64,000 nucleotides of DNA from Theocolax elegans. Its lineage: Eukaryota > Arthropoda > Insecta > Hymenoptera > Cerocephalidae. Under the pieces are notes generated by a model. It was given only the letters and a program-made list of their open reading frames with translations. It ran no database searches and was not told the origin of the DNA. The stretch covers positions 21,532,735-21,596,734 of the forward strand of contig CM047430.1 in assembly GCA_026168455.1 (NCBI GenBank). The letters are read 5' to 3'. The position numbers and the translations under genes were made by a program. Positions within the stretch are counted from its first letter, which is position 1; each line of letters starts with the position of its first letter. Below, one piece after another: positions 43,447-54,643 of this stretch.

Positions 43447-44412
43447 GTAAATGTGCGATATTCTATAAGTTTAGACGATTATTTATTATTAATATCTTAT
43501 TAATTATCGAAGATTTGCGAATGTATGTGTATGTGCATTTTCTTTTTATAGAAAAATTGGCGAAAATACATTTACGAACATACTATGGGACTCGGTCAAT
43601 ATATCTCATATCCACTGAAAATCAACCTGCCATGAAATAATGGCAGAACTTGGCCTGTACACTGGTATTGCCTCTTCGAGAACCCCCGCAAAGCATTGTA
43701 TATTCATGCATCACAGAAAGGCTGAGTTCAAGTAGGTAGGGTTATGATTAGGGAATGGTAATGTGAGGATTGCCATATGTCACCGACCTTTCGGTCTTTA
43801 TATCGATTGAGAAATGTTGTCCTTTCTGAAAAAAACTTAGGTAAAAAATCACCTGAGAAATCAGATTGTCATATATAATACAATCGCTAAAATCTCAAAC
43901 GACGGTAAAAAGAGAAAAAATTTGTAATTTTTATTGAAAGAAAGTATTATTAAATAATATATTTTTTCATTCTCTTGATTAAAAAAATATATATTAAATA
44001 TGATATAAAATATACAACTATGTGTTCTCATGACCTTATGTACAGGTTATATAAATTTTCCATTATTCCGGTACTAAATATACAACTCATATTAAATCGG
44101 TGAAATTACTGCCAAAGGAAGGATATGTGACTAAAATTCCATGTGATGCCTTATTTGCATGAAACTTTCGTAATTGTCCTTATAATCCGGCATGTAGAAT
44201 GTTCTGATTATAATAACTTAAGCTCGCGATTATATGAAGCAAAATCAATAAGCCTTTAATTTAACTTTTTTTAACTATAGCTAGCGTTGTGGTAAATTTA
44301 AGCCCACAATCTTGTATTTGGAGGTTTATAAGGAATCCCGCAAGTTTTAAAAATGGAGTCTTCATGCAACCTATATACGAGTAATATAACATTCCCATTT
44401 TTTTGGTACTGA
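43447..44412. other. No further XDH/AO exon recognised
   Basis: The acceptor-like CTTTTTATAG at 43543-43552 is followed by sequence that does not read as XDH/AO. One frame gives IMAELGLYTGIASSRTPAKH up to a stop, which I do not recognise. The rest, to 44412, is AT-rich. Confidence 0.4.
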
Positions 44413-45083
44413 CAAGGGAAGTACTTGACCTTCGGAAAACGGAACTTATCCTAACTTTGTATATCTTTTATAATATAAAAAATATGAAGAAAGCCAAGTT
44501 ATCTCTTGCCGCTTTCACGAAAGTTATTCGACATTTAATGATAATAGGAGGAAAAATTATTTTAAATTTAAATGCTTATAAATCAGAAAGAAATAAAGAT
44601 AAACACTCTAACTAACAACCAGTAAAAAGTTGCGTTCAAGTAGATATGGTTTGAAAAAAAGAAGTTTAAATTGCTTAATTTGGAGTACAGTTATGAAGAA
44701 AATAAGAAATTAAATATTATATATTAAATCAAAAGAACCAATAAATTTTTCATATTAAATTTTGGTTAAATTTCTTCAATTTCTTACTTTCTTCATAACT
44801 GTACTCCAAATTAATCAATTTAAATTCCTTTTTGTCGAACCATACCTACTTAAACCCAACTTTCTACTGGTTGTTAGTTTAAATGCCTATCTTTATTTGT
44901 TTCCGAGTTATAAGCGATCAAATTTGAAGTAATTTTTACTGTTATTATTATTAGATGTCGAATAACTTTCGGAAAAGTGGTCATTAGCAAGGAATAACTT
45001 GGCTTTATTAGTATTTTTACATTACAAAAAACATACCAAAGTTAGGATGATATTCGTTTCCCGGAGGTCAAGCACTCCCTTTG
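44413..45083. mobile_element. Fold-back MITE, second copy
   Basis: 671 bp, same family as 39704-40378 but with more divergent arms. Ends CAAGGGAAGTACTTGACC and GGTCAAGCACTCCCTTTG. Flanks TGA (left) and TCA (right) differ by one base. The short ORF 44403-44615 is a by-product of the TIR. Confidence 0.88.
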
Positions 45084-45086
45084 TCA

Positions 45087-45748
45087 GTGTCGCATGGGCC
45101 ACTCCTGCTTAAACTGCATAGGATGGGTTGTACTGACACAGTACTGAAATAATTTTATCACTATTTAGTGGGTCTCACGCAGGCGATTGTGGACGAGGTA
45201 GGCAGCTGCTCGGACTGGCTTGGGTAAATTCGAAAATACCGCAGGGCAGTGACTTAGGTCCAGTGCTGTTCTTAATTTTCATTAATAACTTGCCGGATGT
45301 GCTTCAATTTAGTAAATGCATGCTCTATGCTAAAGATGCCCAGGTTTATTATTCTTTTCTACCAGTGGATTTTGAGTCGGGTGTTAACAAGACAAAAGTA
45401 ATGATCCTGGGTAGTCAGGCATATATTTTGCGAGTGGATCTGGCCGCTGCTCCTCGGGTTAAGTTGCTGAATTCCTATTTAGATTATGAGAATGAGGTTA
45501 AGTCGTTGGGTGTATGGTTATCGCTCACCCTAGACTGGTCAAAGCAAGTGTTGTTAATATCACAGAGGGTCTATGGGGTCTTATGTTCATTACGGTTTTA
45601 TAGGAGAGCATTCTCTCAGAGTACTAGGAAACACCTTGTGGAGACGCTAATAATGCCCCACTTTTATTATGCGTGCGCTGTATATAATGATCTAGATGAA
45701 GCGCGGAACCTAAGACTCCAACGCCTCCTCAAGGCGTGCACCGTATAG
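45087..45748 (+). pseudogene. LINE ORF2 RT fragment
   Basis: Same family as the LINEs at 30697 and 36270. IPQGSDLGPVLFLIFINNLP is followed by MLYAKDAQVYY: the catalytic FADD box is changed to YAKD, losing the first Asp. A deletion fuses this to the C-terminal region (AAAPRVKLLNSYLDYENEVK, SLGVWLSLTLDWS, MPHFYYACAVYNDLDEARN). The frame from 45263 to 45748 is open, but both ends are missing. It begins immediately after the MITE and ends at a minisatellite. Confidence 0.85.
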
Positions 45749-45770
45749 ATCGCATATCGTCGCCTTAGTG

Positions 45771-45933
45771 CAAGAAGGTTCCAATTCAAATTATAATTGA
45801 AGAAGGGTCCAATTCAAATTTTTATTTTAAAAAGGTTCCAATTTAAATTATTTTTTAAGAAGGGTCCAATTCAAATTATTTTTTAAGAGGGGTCCAATTC
45901 AAATTATTTTTTAAGAAGGGTCCAATTCAAATC
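45771..45933. repeat. 28-bp minisatellite, six units
   Basis: Units AAGGGTCCAATTCAAATTAT plus TTTTTAAG; spacing of GGTCC is 28-29 bp. Confidence 0.93.
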
Positions 45934-46184
45934 AGAACTGGAGACCCGCATCTTGACAGCTGACTGAGCTCAGCTATATCAGATACAGAAAGTAGGAAAG
46001 TGACAGGAGTCAACGACCAAATTTGAAAGTATCCAATTAGTTGAAGTATATGAAACAATATATCCAACACTTGGAGCTCCCTCGATGCTGTCAGGTCATC
46101 GCTATGCTCAAGATCTTCGGCACTAACACGCACAAGCTGCAAACTCAGCAGTCCAAGAAAATCTGTCAGTTCCAAGTACACTTA

Positions 46185-46834
46185 CAAGGAGAGTTCACAA
46201 CCTCTGGAAAACGGATCCTTACCAAACTCTAGGATATAATTTCTACTATAAAATCATGCAGAAAGCCGGAGTTTTAGTGGCCAATGCCCAGTTTTACGAT
46301 AGATATAAGCAAATAATGAAATATCTCGCTTATAACTCAGAAACAATTAAAGATATACGTATCAACTAAATTTTAATAGAAAGCTGAGGTCGAGTAGATA
46401 CGTTTTAAAAAAAGGAAACTCAAATATTTTAATATGGTCAAAAGTTATGGGAGGAATAAGAATTAGCCAAAATTTTATCGAAAATTTTAAGTTACAATTT
46501 AATGATTTTTTTAGTCCAATATTTCGTCTAATTCTTATTTCTCCTATAACTTTTGACCATATTAAAATATTTGAGCTTTCTTTTTTTAAAACGTATCTAC
46601 TCGATCTCAGCTTTCTTTCAAAATTTAGTTTATACGTATATCTTTAATTGTTTCTGAGTTATAAGCATTTAAACTCAACGGTTTTTTCGGCGAGATTTTT
46701 CATTATGTGCTTATATCTATCGTAAAAATGGCCATTGGACACTAAAACTCCGGTTTTCTGCATGATTTTATAGTAGAAATTATATCCTAGAGTTTGGTAA
46801 GGATCCGTTTTTCAGAGGGTGTGACCTCTCCTTG
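46185..46834. mobile_element. Fold-back MITE, diverged subfamily, TSD TTA
   Basis: 650 bp of two inverted arms. Ends CAAGGAGAGTTCACAACC and GTGTGACCTCTCCTTG, with TTA on both sides (46182-46184, 46835-46837). It shares CAAGG ends and the GGAAAACGGATCC block with the other two MITEs, but the arms differ widely. It is thus a separate subfamily with the same 3-bp target duplication. Confidence 0.9.
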
Positions 46835-46837
46835 TTA

Positions 46838-48850
46838 GATGCAGAGAGAAAATTGAAAGATGCTTAAATTCACTGCACTAACACCAAGAGTTGTCTTCGA
46901 AAAAGTCAATGTATCCAGTACTTGGAGCGCTTCAAACGTCTTTTTCTTTACATGTTTTAGTCTTCTTAAACTTACAAATAAAATAAAGAATTGGTGGACC
47001 TAAAATCTTTATGGAAAGTTCTTCGGTTATGGTTATCATGGGCACAGTATTTACACCGTAATTTAAACAAGAGCACACTAATTTATAAATGTTAAAAAAC
47101 ATTTTTCTAAAAAGAAGCTGCAATATCGATCACAGAAAATAAGTCGCCTTCCATTTCCCCAAAATATTAACTAAGAGGAAATCAGCAAGCAATATCTTTG
47201 GCGTCAATTTTCTCAGTTATTCAATTCGAATCGGATTTGTTGCACAGTGAAGATTAGTAAATAGGGAATATGAGGTTCGTTTGTTGCACAAAATACGTAA
47301 GGTAATAATCCGATGGTTATGAAAGTAAAATTCTGAGAGGCGAGTTAGCTGTATGTAATGGCTCTTGCGCCTATACTTGCGTCAAGCACTATCGTGCCCT
47401 ATGATAAAAAGTAATAGATATAATATAATAGATGATAACGAAAGCATGTTTTAATAGTAGATTGGAGATGAAATAAGTAATTTTTTATTTGGTGGAAAAG
47501 GTATATCTTGTTTGTGTAAGCAAACGAGAGAATGAAATAAAAGAAAGCAAGCTCGAATCGAGTTTGAAAAGATTAAAATTAAAAGTGAAAGCAAGCTACA
47601 AGAGGTACTTGGTCATGAATAGTATAAACTAGGTACTGGAAAATAAACAACATAAAGAAGAGTTAAATTGCTCATAGCAATCATAGGACATTGCGAGAAG
47701 TGAGGAATTCATAGGAAGGAAGGAAGCTAAAACGACGACGAAGACGAGGAATTAAGGCAGGGTTTGGTACGCGTTGTCCCGAGATTAGCAAGGTTTGCTA
47801 GTGACGTAGGTGACAAGTGCGAGGTTACGAAGAGTAGCTGAACACGGATCACTGATCACTTACACCGACGACATAGAAGACGGACGAATTGACGATGACG
47901 AAATAACAACGCGAAAATAACGAGGGACCCCGAATCGTCGAAAAGAATCCGTACTCCTTAGAGGGTAGATCGTCGACGTCGCGGTTGATATCGGTCTACT
48001 CCATCAAATCCCTCAGTCAGGCTGGGACTCAACTCGGATGAAGGTGCACTGTTCGCGCCGTCGCTTTGATTTTCGATCGAGTTTTGATTACAAGTTTATT
48101 TTATATTATAATTGTATTGCTTAATTGTATATTGTATATTCTATTAAAAACTAAATGCATCCATTAGTATATTAAAGATTTGTCGGAACGTTTGAACTGT
48201 CGGTATTTAGAATTAAGGAATACTTATATTAAGATAAAGATATCTTCATTACCGGTACGATTCTGAATAGCGCATACGCATTGCATGCCATCTGATTAAG
48301 TGACAAATGTATGTGCCGCTATTGCCGTTAACCGGACACTCGTCCTACTCAGGTCATCTAAGCTTTTCGTCCCGGGATCTGCTACTGGACTTATCAGTAA
48401 GGCTAATGACGCTTTCTGCAGGTAATTATTTAATATTTTAGGTTTGCGATAATTATATTTTAGTATGGATATGTTTAGTATTGTGTTTGCATGACATATA
48501 ACCACACTATTTCCATTTTTTTCTACACAGTTAGTTGACTGCATTTAATTTGACTATATTGCCTTAACTAAATTATTCAGTAAACTTCAATAAACCTTGA
48601 ACTAACCAAACGTTTTCACTCCAGGCTCTAGGAAAGTGAAGAATTGAGAGAGTATCCAGGATCAACGGAGTTCTGTTTTATTTTGTTTGCTGCTGGTCCT
48701 CCCTTACAGTTTCTCAGACTTCACGTTTATTCACTTTTTCTATTTATTTTTTTCTACACAGCTAGTTAACTATATCGTTTACTTAACTACAATAATCCTT
48801 GCTCGCTCCCTCATTGCGTACATGTTTTAAAATACCAGAAATTGTATTTA
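46838..48850. other. Two kilobases without a recognised gene
   Basis: AT-rich to 47680. A GC-richer piece at 47680-48070 looks like leader or LTR sequence, but no termini were found. The words TTTTTTTCTACACAG(T/C)TAGTTxACT occur at 48517 and 48748, indicating a roughly 230-bp direct repeat. Open frames (46932, 48296) are short and without domains. Confidence 0.35.
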
Positions 48851-48854
48851 TAGT

Positions 48855-49735
48855 TGTGACGTGGTATTCGCGTACCCGATTGAATTAATTAATGTTTAAT
48901 AATTAATAAAGACCGTTGGGCCGCGTTGCCCAATACCGCGCACACAATTAGTTAATTTATCCGAACTGCGGCTGTCGCCAGGAACGCGAGTTCGCTGGGA
49001 CGAACGGTGTGGGAGATTCGGGCGATCCTCCTTGCCTCGACGCGATTTATATTAAATTAGAAATGTCGGCGGGAGCGGGGAGAACACAATGAACACAAAA
49101 TAGTTATAATAAAAATGAATATAACATTTATTTCATTAATCTTTTAACAAAAGGCTATCCAGGCCGTGTGCCGCGACATAGATTATTTCGCGCGGGCGGA
49201 AGTATCGGGAGCCAACCAGATCGAGATACTCGCCTGCGGTTGACTCTGTCCCGATCTCCGCTACTCGGGTACCGGCGTACCCGAATACACTCCCGATGTA
49301 CACACTCTCATACACTCGGGGGTAGGGAGGGAACGCACGGTAATATAAACAGAAACTTACCGGGGTGCGCCCTGTGGATGGCCCAGCCGATCCGTGTCCC
49401 TGTGTCCTCCTGGGCAACGGAGGACCGACGTCGGCTGCGGTGTCCAAAAGACGGCCTTGTGCCGCGGCGAGTGTCTCGCGAACCGCGTCCGCACTCACAC
49501 ACTCATTTCCCGTGCTTTTGTGTACACCGATTCACTCGCGGCTCACCTCGCGAGGATGTTCCGGGTAACCGATAGCTTTATTTACGCCTCACGCGCCTTA
49601 TTAGCCAAAAACACTATCTCGATCGGTACCGGATAAGTTTGTCCGCCTCGAGCGGCGGATCGAGACGTACTAAATAGGCAATTGCCTAATTTCCGAAAAA
49701 GGGATTAGAGTGAAAACACACACACACACACACTT
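48855..49735 (-). mobile_element. LTR (one boundary approximate)
   Basis: Begins TGTGACGTGGTATTCGCG, matching the inverted end of the LTR at 18548 and the start of 41362. On the minus strand an AATAAA signal (GAAATAAATG near 49120) would lie about 270 bp from the 3' end. The Env relic and an accessory ORF lie upstream on the same strand, so this may be the 3' LTR of that element. The right boundary is set at a CA microsatellite (49714-49735) by guess; no PPT was identified. The open frames at 49136-49636 (both strands, up to 135 codons) are GC-rich by-products. Confidence 0.5.
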
Positions 49736-49820
49736 AAAGATACTGAACAATGACTTTCGATTTCTTGCTTTATTTCGCGTTAAATTTTGGATACAGGATT
49801 TTACCTTACTCATGCATTGG

Positions 49821-50418
49821 TTAATATTCTTGTCCACCTATCCTTCTTTGTCTTCTGAGGAGCTCGTATACTTCCTCCTTGCATGAGTTGCAGACGTGGA
49901 GTGATAAGTTTCCATATTCCCAGACGCACCAACAATTCAATCCTTGGTATCTGGGGATGTCAAATCGGCCAATGAATTCGTTCGACTTCTTTCGTGCTGC
50001 CATAATCCAAGAAGGATAATCCCTCTAGGTTTAGATCGCTGCCCCAATAGTTTGTTATTCCTGGCTCCACTAATCCGTCCATTACCTTTTCCAGAAAACT
50101 ACGGTACTTCTGCCTGTGGTACCGTACTGTATTTGGATCCAAGTCATTGCAGATTGTCTCTCGTACGTGTTGTAGGTTCCACAATTGGCTGGCTATTCTT
50201 TCATCAGCAGTGTATGCTGGATAGTGGTGGCCGGCTATTCCTATTCGGGTACGAGTTGTTCGACGTACTTGTCCGTCTCCCATCAGGTATACCCATAAAG
50301 AAGAGTATTTTCTTAGAAGCTGCTACAGGACTGTTGTTCTTCTTAAGGCTCGTCGTTCCGTCATCCATCCCACTGACAACTCGAGTTCTATGTCCATATC
50401 CTAGTTGTCGTTGCTCAT
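49821..50418 (-). pseudogene. Unrecognised ORF with Cys-rich C-terminus
   Basis: Two overlapping minus-strand frames look like one frameshifted gene. 50283-49960 reads GDGQVRRTTRTRIGIAGHHY, then RETICNDLDPNTVRYHRQKY and NYWGSDLNLEGLSFLDYGST. 50003-49821 continues with RFDIPRYQGLNCWCVWEYGN and CNSCKEEVYELLRRQRR. An in-frame TAG near 50330 separates a possible start at about 50398. A TATAAATA lies upstream at about 50493-50503. The Cys pairs (CWC, C-x2-C) suggest zinc binding. It sits between the Env relic and the LTR on the same strand, so it may be an accessory gene of that element. I do not know its family. Confidence 0.45.
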
Positions 50419-50492
50419 CTTGGTGTGTGAGGGTTGACGTGTGGCCGTGTTGTTGCTACATGTAAGAATAGATTGTCAAGCATGAAACCCCC

Positions 50493-50503
50493 CTATTTAT
50501 AAG
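50493..50503 (-). promoter_or_regulatory. TATA-like box upstream of the unrecognised ORF
   Basis: CTTATAAATAG on the minus strand, followed by a G6 run; about 75-100 bp before the first Met codons. Confidence 0.4.
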
Positions 50504-50764
50504 CTGGTACTGTTGGATTTTATGTTTTCTCCACCCTCGTGACTTACTTATGATTCAGGGAAAGCCCTGGATTGGATAAAAAGAAATAGATAAAATCAAG
50601 GTTTTTTATTTATTACATATATTTACTTATTGCGCAAGTTCGAAAGTTATTATAATTTATTTATAAACAAACATTTATATTTAAATGATAAGCGAGCATA
50701 CTGTTTACATTATATATTTTTATTATAATAAGTAATTGTTACTTATAAGTCATTTTTAAATGCC
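50504..50764. other. AT-rich spacer after env
   Basis: No coding signal between the stop of the Env relic and the TATA-like box. Confidence 0.4.
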
Positions 50765-52529
50765 TTAAACATTGTTACTTGGTTTAGTTTTCTTGGATAA
50801 AACTGGCGTGTTCGGAGGTGGTTCTGGTTCATACGTCTTGGGTGGTGTTCTCGGAGTTGCATATACGTGTTCTCGAGGTAAGAAATTCCATTGTATTGTC
50901 GGATCAACTAGTCGCATTGGGACGTACTCTACTTTGTCTTTTCTTGATTTCTTAATACATTTTTGGAAAATATATCGACATAGTAATAAGCATCCGGCAA
51001 AAAGCATTAGTATAATAACCAATCCATGTAAGTAAGCATCAGTTATTTGATTTTCAATTTTAACATTAATAGTTTTATCCGGTTCTAAATCGCTCGGAAG
51101 GTTTTTCCCTGCTCCGATCAACTGCAATGGTGGTAAATAGTACGTGCCCTTTTCTCTCACCAGCAGCTCTGAAGCGTAGTAGATATTATCGTGAACCTTA
51201 ATAAAGTGGCAGGCCGCTGAGAGGGAAATCGTTCCTGCTTGTTGAAAAGTGTATGTCTCCTCGAATCCTGGACAAAATACATTTACGAGTGTAGGCTTTG
51301 CGACTGAGTAAATATAGTGTCTTGGATGAGCAGTTTTAATGATGTATAAGTTCTTGCCTTTCATAAAATTAATTCTACATGAACTAAAAGTTGCATAGTC
51401 TTGTTCCAGTAATAATTTGCTTTCACACTCTCGTTGGAGATGCACAGGGTTTTCCCTTACGCGTATATAATTCCTTTGTAATTTAATGCATCTCGACAGC
51501 TGCGTTGTACTTAAAAAGGTGTGTTTTTCCCCGTTGGGAAGAGAGGCTATAAAATCGTCCCTGGGTTGAATGTACGCTGCATTATGAATTAAATCCCCTT
51601 GTTGGAAAACTGGCACTGGAAGCATTTTGTACAAAGTGTGCGTTTCCTTTTCTACCATTGGCATTATTATTTGCATAATTATGTGATCTTTATAAATTGT
51701 TAATTCTCTTGGAGCGAACTCGGCAATTATCGTTGCATTTATTTGTTCAATTTTTACCGGACTCTTGGTTTCGGATACTTTTTCTATCATTTTTAAAATA
51801 ATTCTTAACTTTCTAGTAGCGCCGGAAAACTTTGTTGTTGACAATAAACTTGTTATCGTGTTGGCTATATCCAAGTAACTATCCAAATTTTGTAATGCTA
51901 GATTGATTGTTTCCTCAGCTCTTGATTTGTCAATATCTATTACTCCTTTTTCTCCTTGTAGTATTTGTAATAATGCTTGCAGTTGCTGCATTTCTACAGA
52001 CATTTTTTCTAAAGTTTGCATAATTTCATTATCTATGTATGCCTTTGCTGTACCTCTTCCTAACATTGCTTCTCGAGAGTGATGTCTCATTTGCGTAATA
52101 ATTGATACTATATCTAGTGATGAATTTTTTGTAAATGCGTTTTCGTCCCCCCCACCCCTTACCTAAAACTTCGTCCCCTGAGGAATATGAAGTCGCTGAA
52201 GTGATATAAGCGTCTCTTATTCTAGAGAACTCGCGCAATTTTTCTTGTAATAAATAAATTCTGCTTATCGTTACCGCGTCCTTTAGCCTTGTATACGTGT
52301 CGGATTGTACAATATCTTGTATTATTTTTGTAAAATTTTCTTGGATTCCGAAAACTTTCTGCGTGTTAATTGTAGTTATTATACACCATTCTTGTTTAAT
52401 AAAGTCTATTTCTTGCAATCGATTAAAAATGAAGCTGGGGTTATTTCACTCTGTTACAATTGCCTTATTTTGAGTCGTCGCAATCACAACGTGAATCACG
52501 ATGAAAAATGCGCACATAATCTTCTCCAT
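50765..52529 (-). pseudogene. Envelope protein of an LTR retroelement (baculovirus F-like)
   Basis: The start at 52529 gives a signal-peptide-like N-terminus with a hydrophobic core (residues 5-18). It is followed by an in-frame TGA at codon 28. The next frame (52418-52029) passes a homopolymeric C run at about 52148-52155, where the frame shifts. The long frame 52090-50765 (441 codons) holds a helical heptad-rich segment (about residues 25-100), then a Cys-containing ectodomain part with LYKMLPVPVF. Near residue 355-378 is one membrane anchor (LVIILMLFAGCLLLC), with a Pro-rich cytoplasmic tail. The layout matches F-type fusion proteins of errantiviruses. Two lesions make it non-functional. 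No matching pol is adjacent. Confidence 0.7.
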
Positions 52530-52589
52530 TTTGTCTGTAACATAATAATAAAAAAACTTTATTATGTCCAACATATCGTTCCTTTATTT

Positions 52590-52598
52590 ATGCGCGTT

Positions 52599-52633
<35 letters not shown>

Positions 52634-52890
52634 ATAATATATAAATATTTCGCCGCCGCCGCCAACGCCGCCGCCGCCGTGTCTAAGAATTCAGAATTCA
52701 ACATATATATATATGTTTTATATATATATATGTCATATATATGTTATATATATATATGTTATATATATATGTTATATATATATGTTATATATATATGTTA
52801 TATATATATATGTTATATATATGTCATATATATATGTTATATATATATGTTATATATATATGTCATATATATGTTATATATATGTCATAT

Positions 52891-52921
<31 letters not shown>

Positions 52922-53012
52922 CGTGCGTGTGTGTGCTTGCGTGTGCGTGTGCGTGTGCGTGTGCGTGTGCGTGTGCGTGCGTGAGTGTGTGTGTGAGTGT
53001 GTGTGTGTGAAC
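52590..53012. repeat. Compound microsatellite (TA, CCG, ATATATGT, GTGTGC)
   Basis: (TA)n at 52598-52628, (CCG)n at 52652-52678, TATATATG(T/C) units at 52700-52893 and GTGTGCGTGT-type repeats at 52893-53012. Frames open across it (Tyr/Ile or Val/Cys repeats) are artefacts. Confidence 0.95.
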
Positions 53013-54634
53013 ATACACTTTTCCAAATATCCATATGTGATATGTAGAATGGGTTAAAAATTAAATACATTAATTATTGCATTTTTAAGATAATTCATAA
53101 CTTTTTACAGAACTGAAGGCCATAAAAATGCTACAGACTATTTTAAGGGGGTTCCATACTCAATTTTTGATGATTAATTAATAAAAAAGTAGAACAGTAT
53201 GTGAAAAAATAAGAGAAGAGGCGCCTTCGTTTATTGACAATCTAACTGTGTGCTCAATTTTAAATTAAAAGATTATTGCGTTTTCGAGAAAAGTCTTACC
53301 AAAAATATCAAATCTTTTCACCTCGTTGAGGTTAGGTTCACATTTTTGGTAAGACTTTTCTCAAAAACGCAATATAATTTTAATCTGAAATTCAGCACAC
53401 AGTTAGATTATTCATAAACGAAGGCGCCTCTTCTCTTATTTTTTCACATACTGTTTTATTTACACATTTATTACTAATAAACACGATTGCCGGTAAGGTA
53501 GGGAGGATAAATATTGACTATGGCACCCCGTTAAAGGGCATTGCTCCAAGCTTTCTTTCAAACTTTTGGATAAAAAATCAATTGTAGCGCATTTACACTT
53601 TTTTAAGTTGAATATTGGCATGTATTTTATATAACATTTACATTGAAATATGAAATTCTAACCCAGAAGTGTGTGTGTGTGTATGTGTGTGCGTATGTGT
53701 GTGTACGTGTTATTTGTTTTTTCAAGAATAGATTTTCCGTGCGCAAAAAAAAGTTGTGAATATAACTTGAAAGAATGTGTATTAGTTTACTTATTCCTGA
53801 TAAAACTCATAAAATAAAAACGGACCTAAAATTTAATGTAATGTTTTAAAAAATATGCACAATTTTACGAAGATAAAATAAATATTAATCAAGTATAACA
53901 TACACTTTTTCAAATAGCTATATGTGAAATATACAATAAATTAAAAATTACTACATTAATTATTGCATTTTTAAGATAATTCTATTATAAACAGTAATGG
54001 AAAAAGAAAATTCAAATTTTAACAGAGGCAATATAAAATACAAATTACATTTCAAAAATTTTTCGAAAATTATTATTTTAGTAGTATTTAATTTAAATAT
54101 TATTCAAATCAAAATTTAAAAATTGTATGGATATATAAGTAAGTAGATTACGTATATTTATATAAAACAATATTTTATATAAACAAGTATGTATTTATTA
54201 GAAACAAAAGGTTATTTAAGGAATGCCTTTGTTTATAATAATTAAAATAAATATATGGGCTCTGTAACTAAAGGGAAAAATAAATTGGATATAATTATGG
54301 ATTAAAACGCAAATTTTGAAAGAGGGTGCAAATTACGAATTACGGGAGAAATGGAAGAAACAGGTTTCTATTTATATACCGCTAAAATGTTATAAATAAT
54401 TCTTTAAAGCTAATACAAAAATTAATTTAATTAAGAAGAAAGTTTTATTACTCTTAAAGTACAAAATATTAATGACATATAGAACTCTTGGCGATGACTT
54501 AAATAAATTAATTTTAAGAGGTAAAGTTCTATTAAATCCGTTTCAAATAATCTAAAATTTTAATAGGTTTTTACTAAATACTACAATTAAGTATATGCAC
54601 TTTACTATTTTTGGTAAGTTAATTGTTCATTACC
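53011..54634. repeat. Diverged tandem duplication, unit A
   Basis: CATAACTTTTTACAGAACTG (53096) through CACTTTACTATTTTTGGTAA (54600) recurs at 55127-56400 with many substitutions. A third partial copy of the segment around ACATACACTTTTCCAAATAT lies at 53011-53095 (others at about 53898 and 55666). Unit A is lengthened by the TTAA element. No coding signal. Confidence 0.8.
53147..53530. mobile_element. TTAA-flanked fold-back MITE
   Basis: 384 bp with ends GGGGGTTCCATACTCAAT and ATTGACTATGGCACCCCG, flanked by TTAA (53143-53146, 53531-53534). The interior is a long inverted repeat (about 53190-53310 against 53340-53470). The paralogous unit at 55150-55190 lacks it (ACTATTTGAAAGGTATTGCT), so the insertion is proven by an empty site. 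TTAA targets point to piggyBac or Kolobok machinery. Confidence 0.92.
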
Positions 54635-54643
54635 ATATATATG

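Noticed and set aside
43553..43740. A fourth XDH/AO exon after TTTTATAG at 43552
   Set aside because: The translation does not resemble the XDH/AO FAD domain in any phase, and a stop comes early.
49136..49636. Overlapping frames of 64-135 codons on both strands
   Set aside because: GC-rich LTR interior leaves all frames open by chance; no domain and no codon signal distinguishes one of them.
52598..53070. Long Tyr/Ile/Val/Cys or Thr/His/Arg frames on both strands
   Set aside because: They are translations of compound microsatellites.
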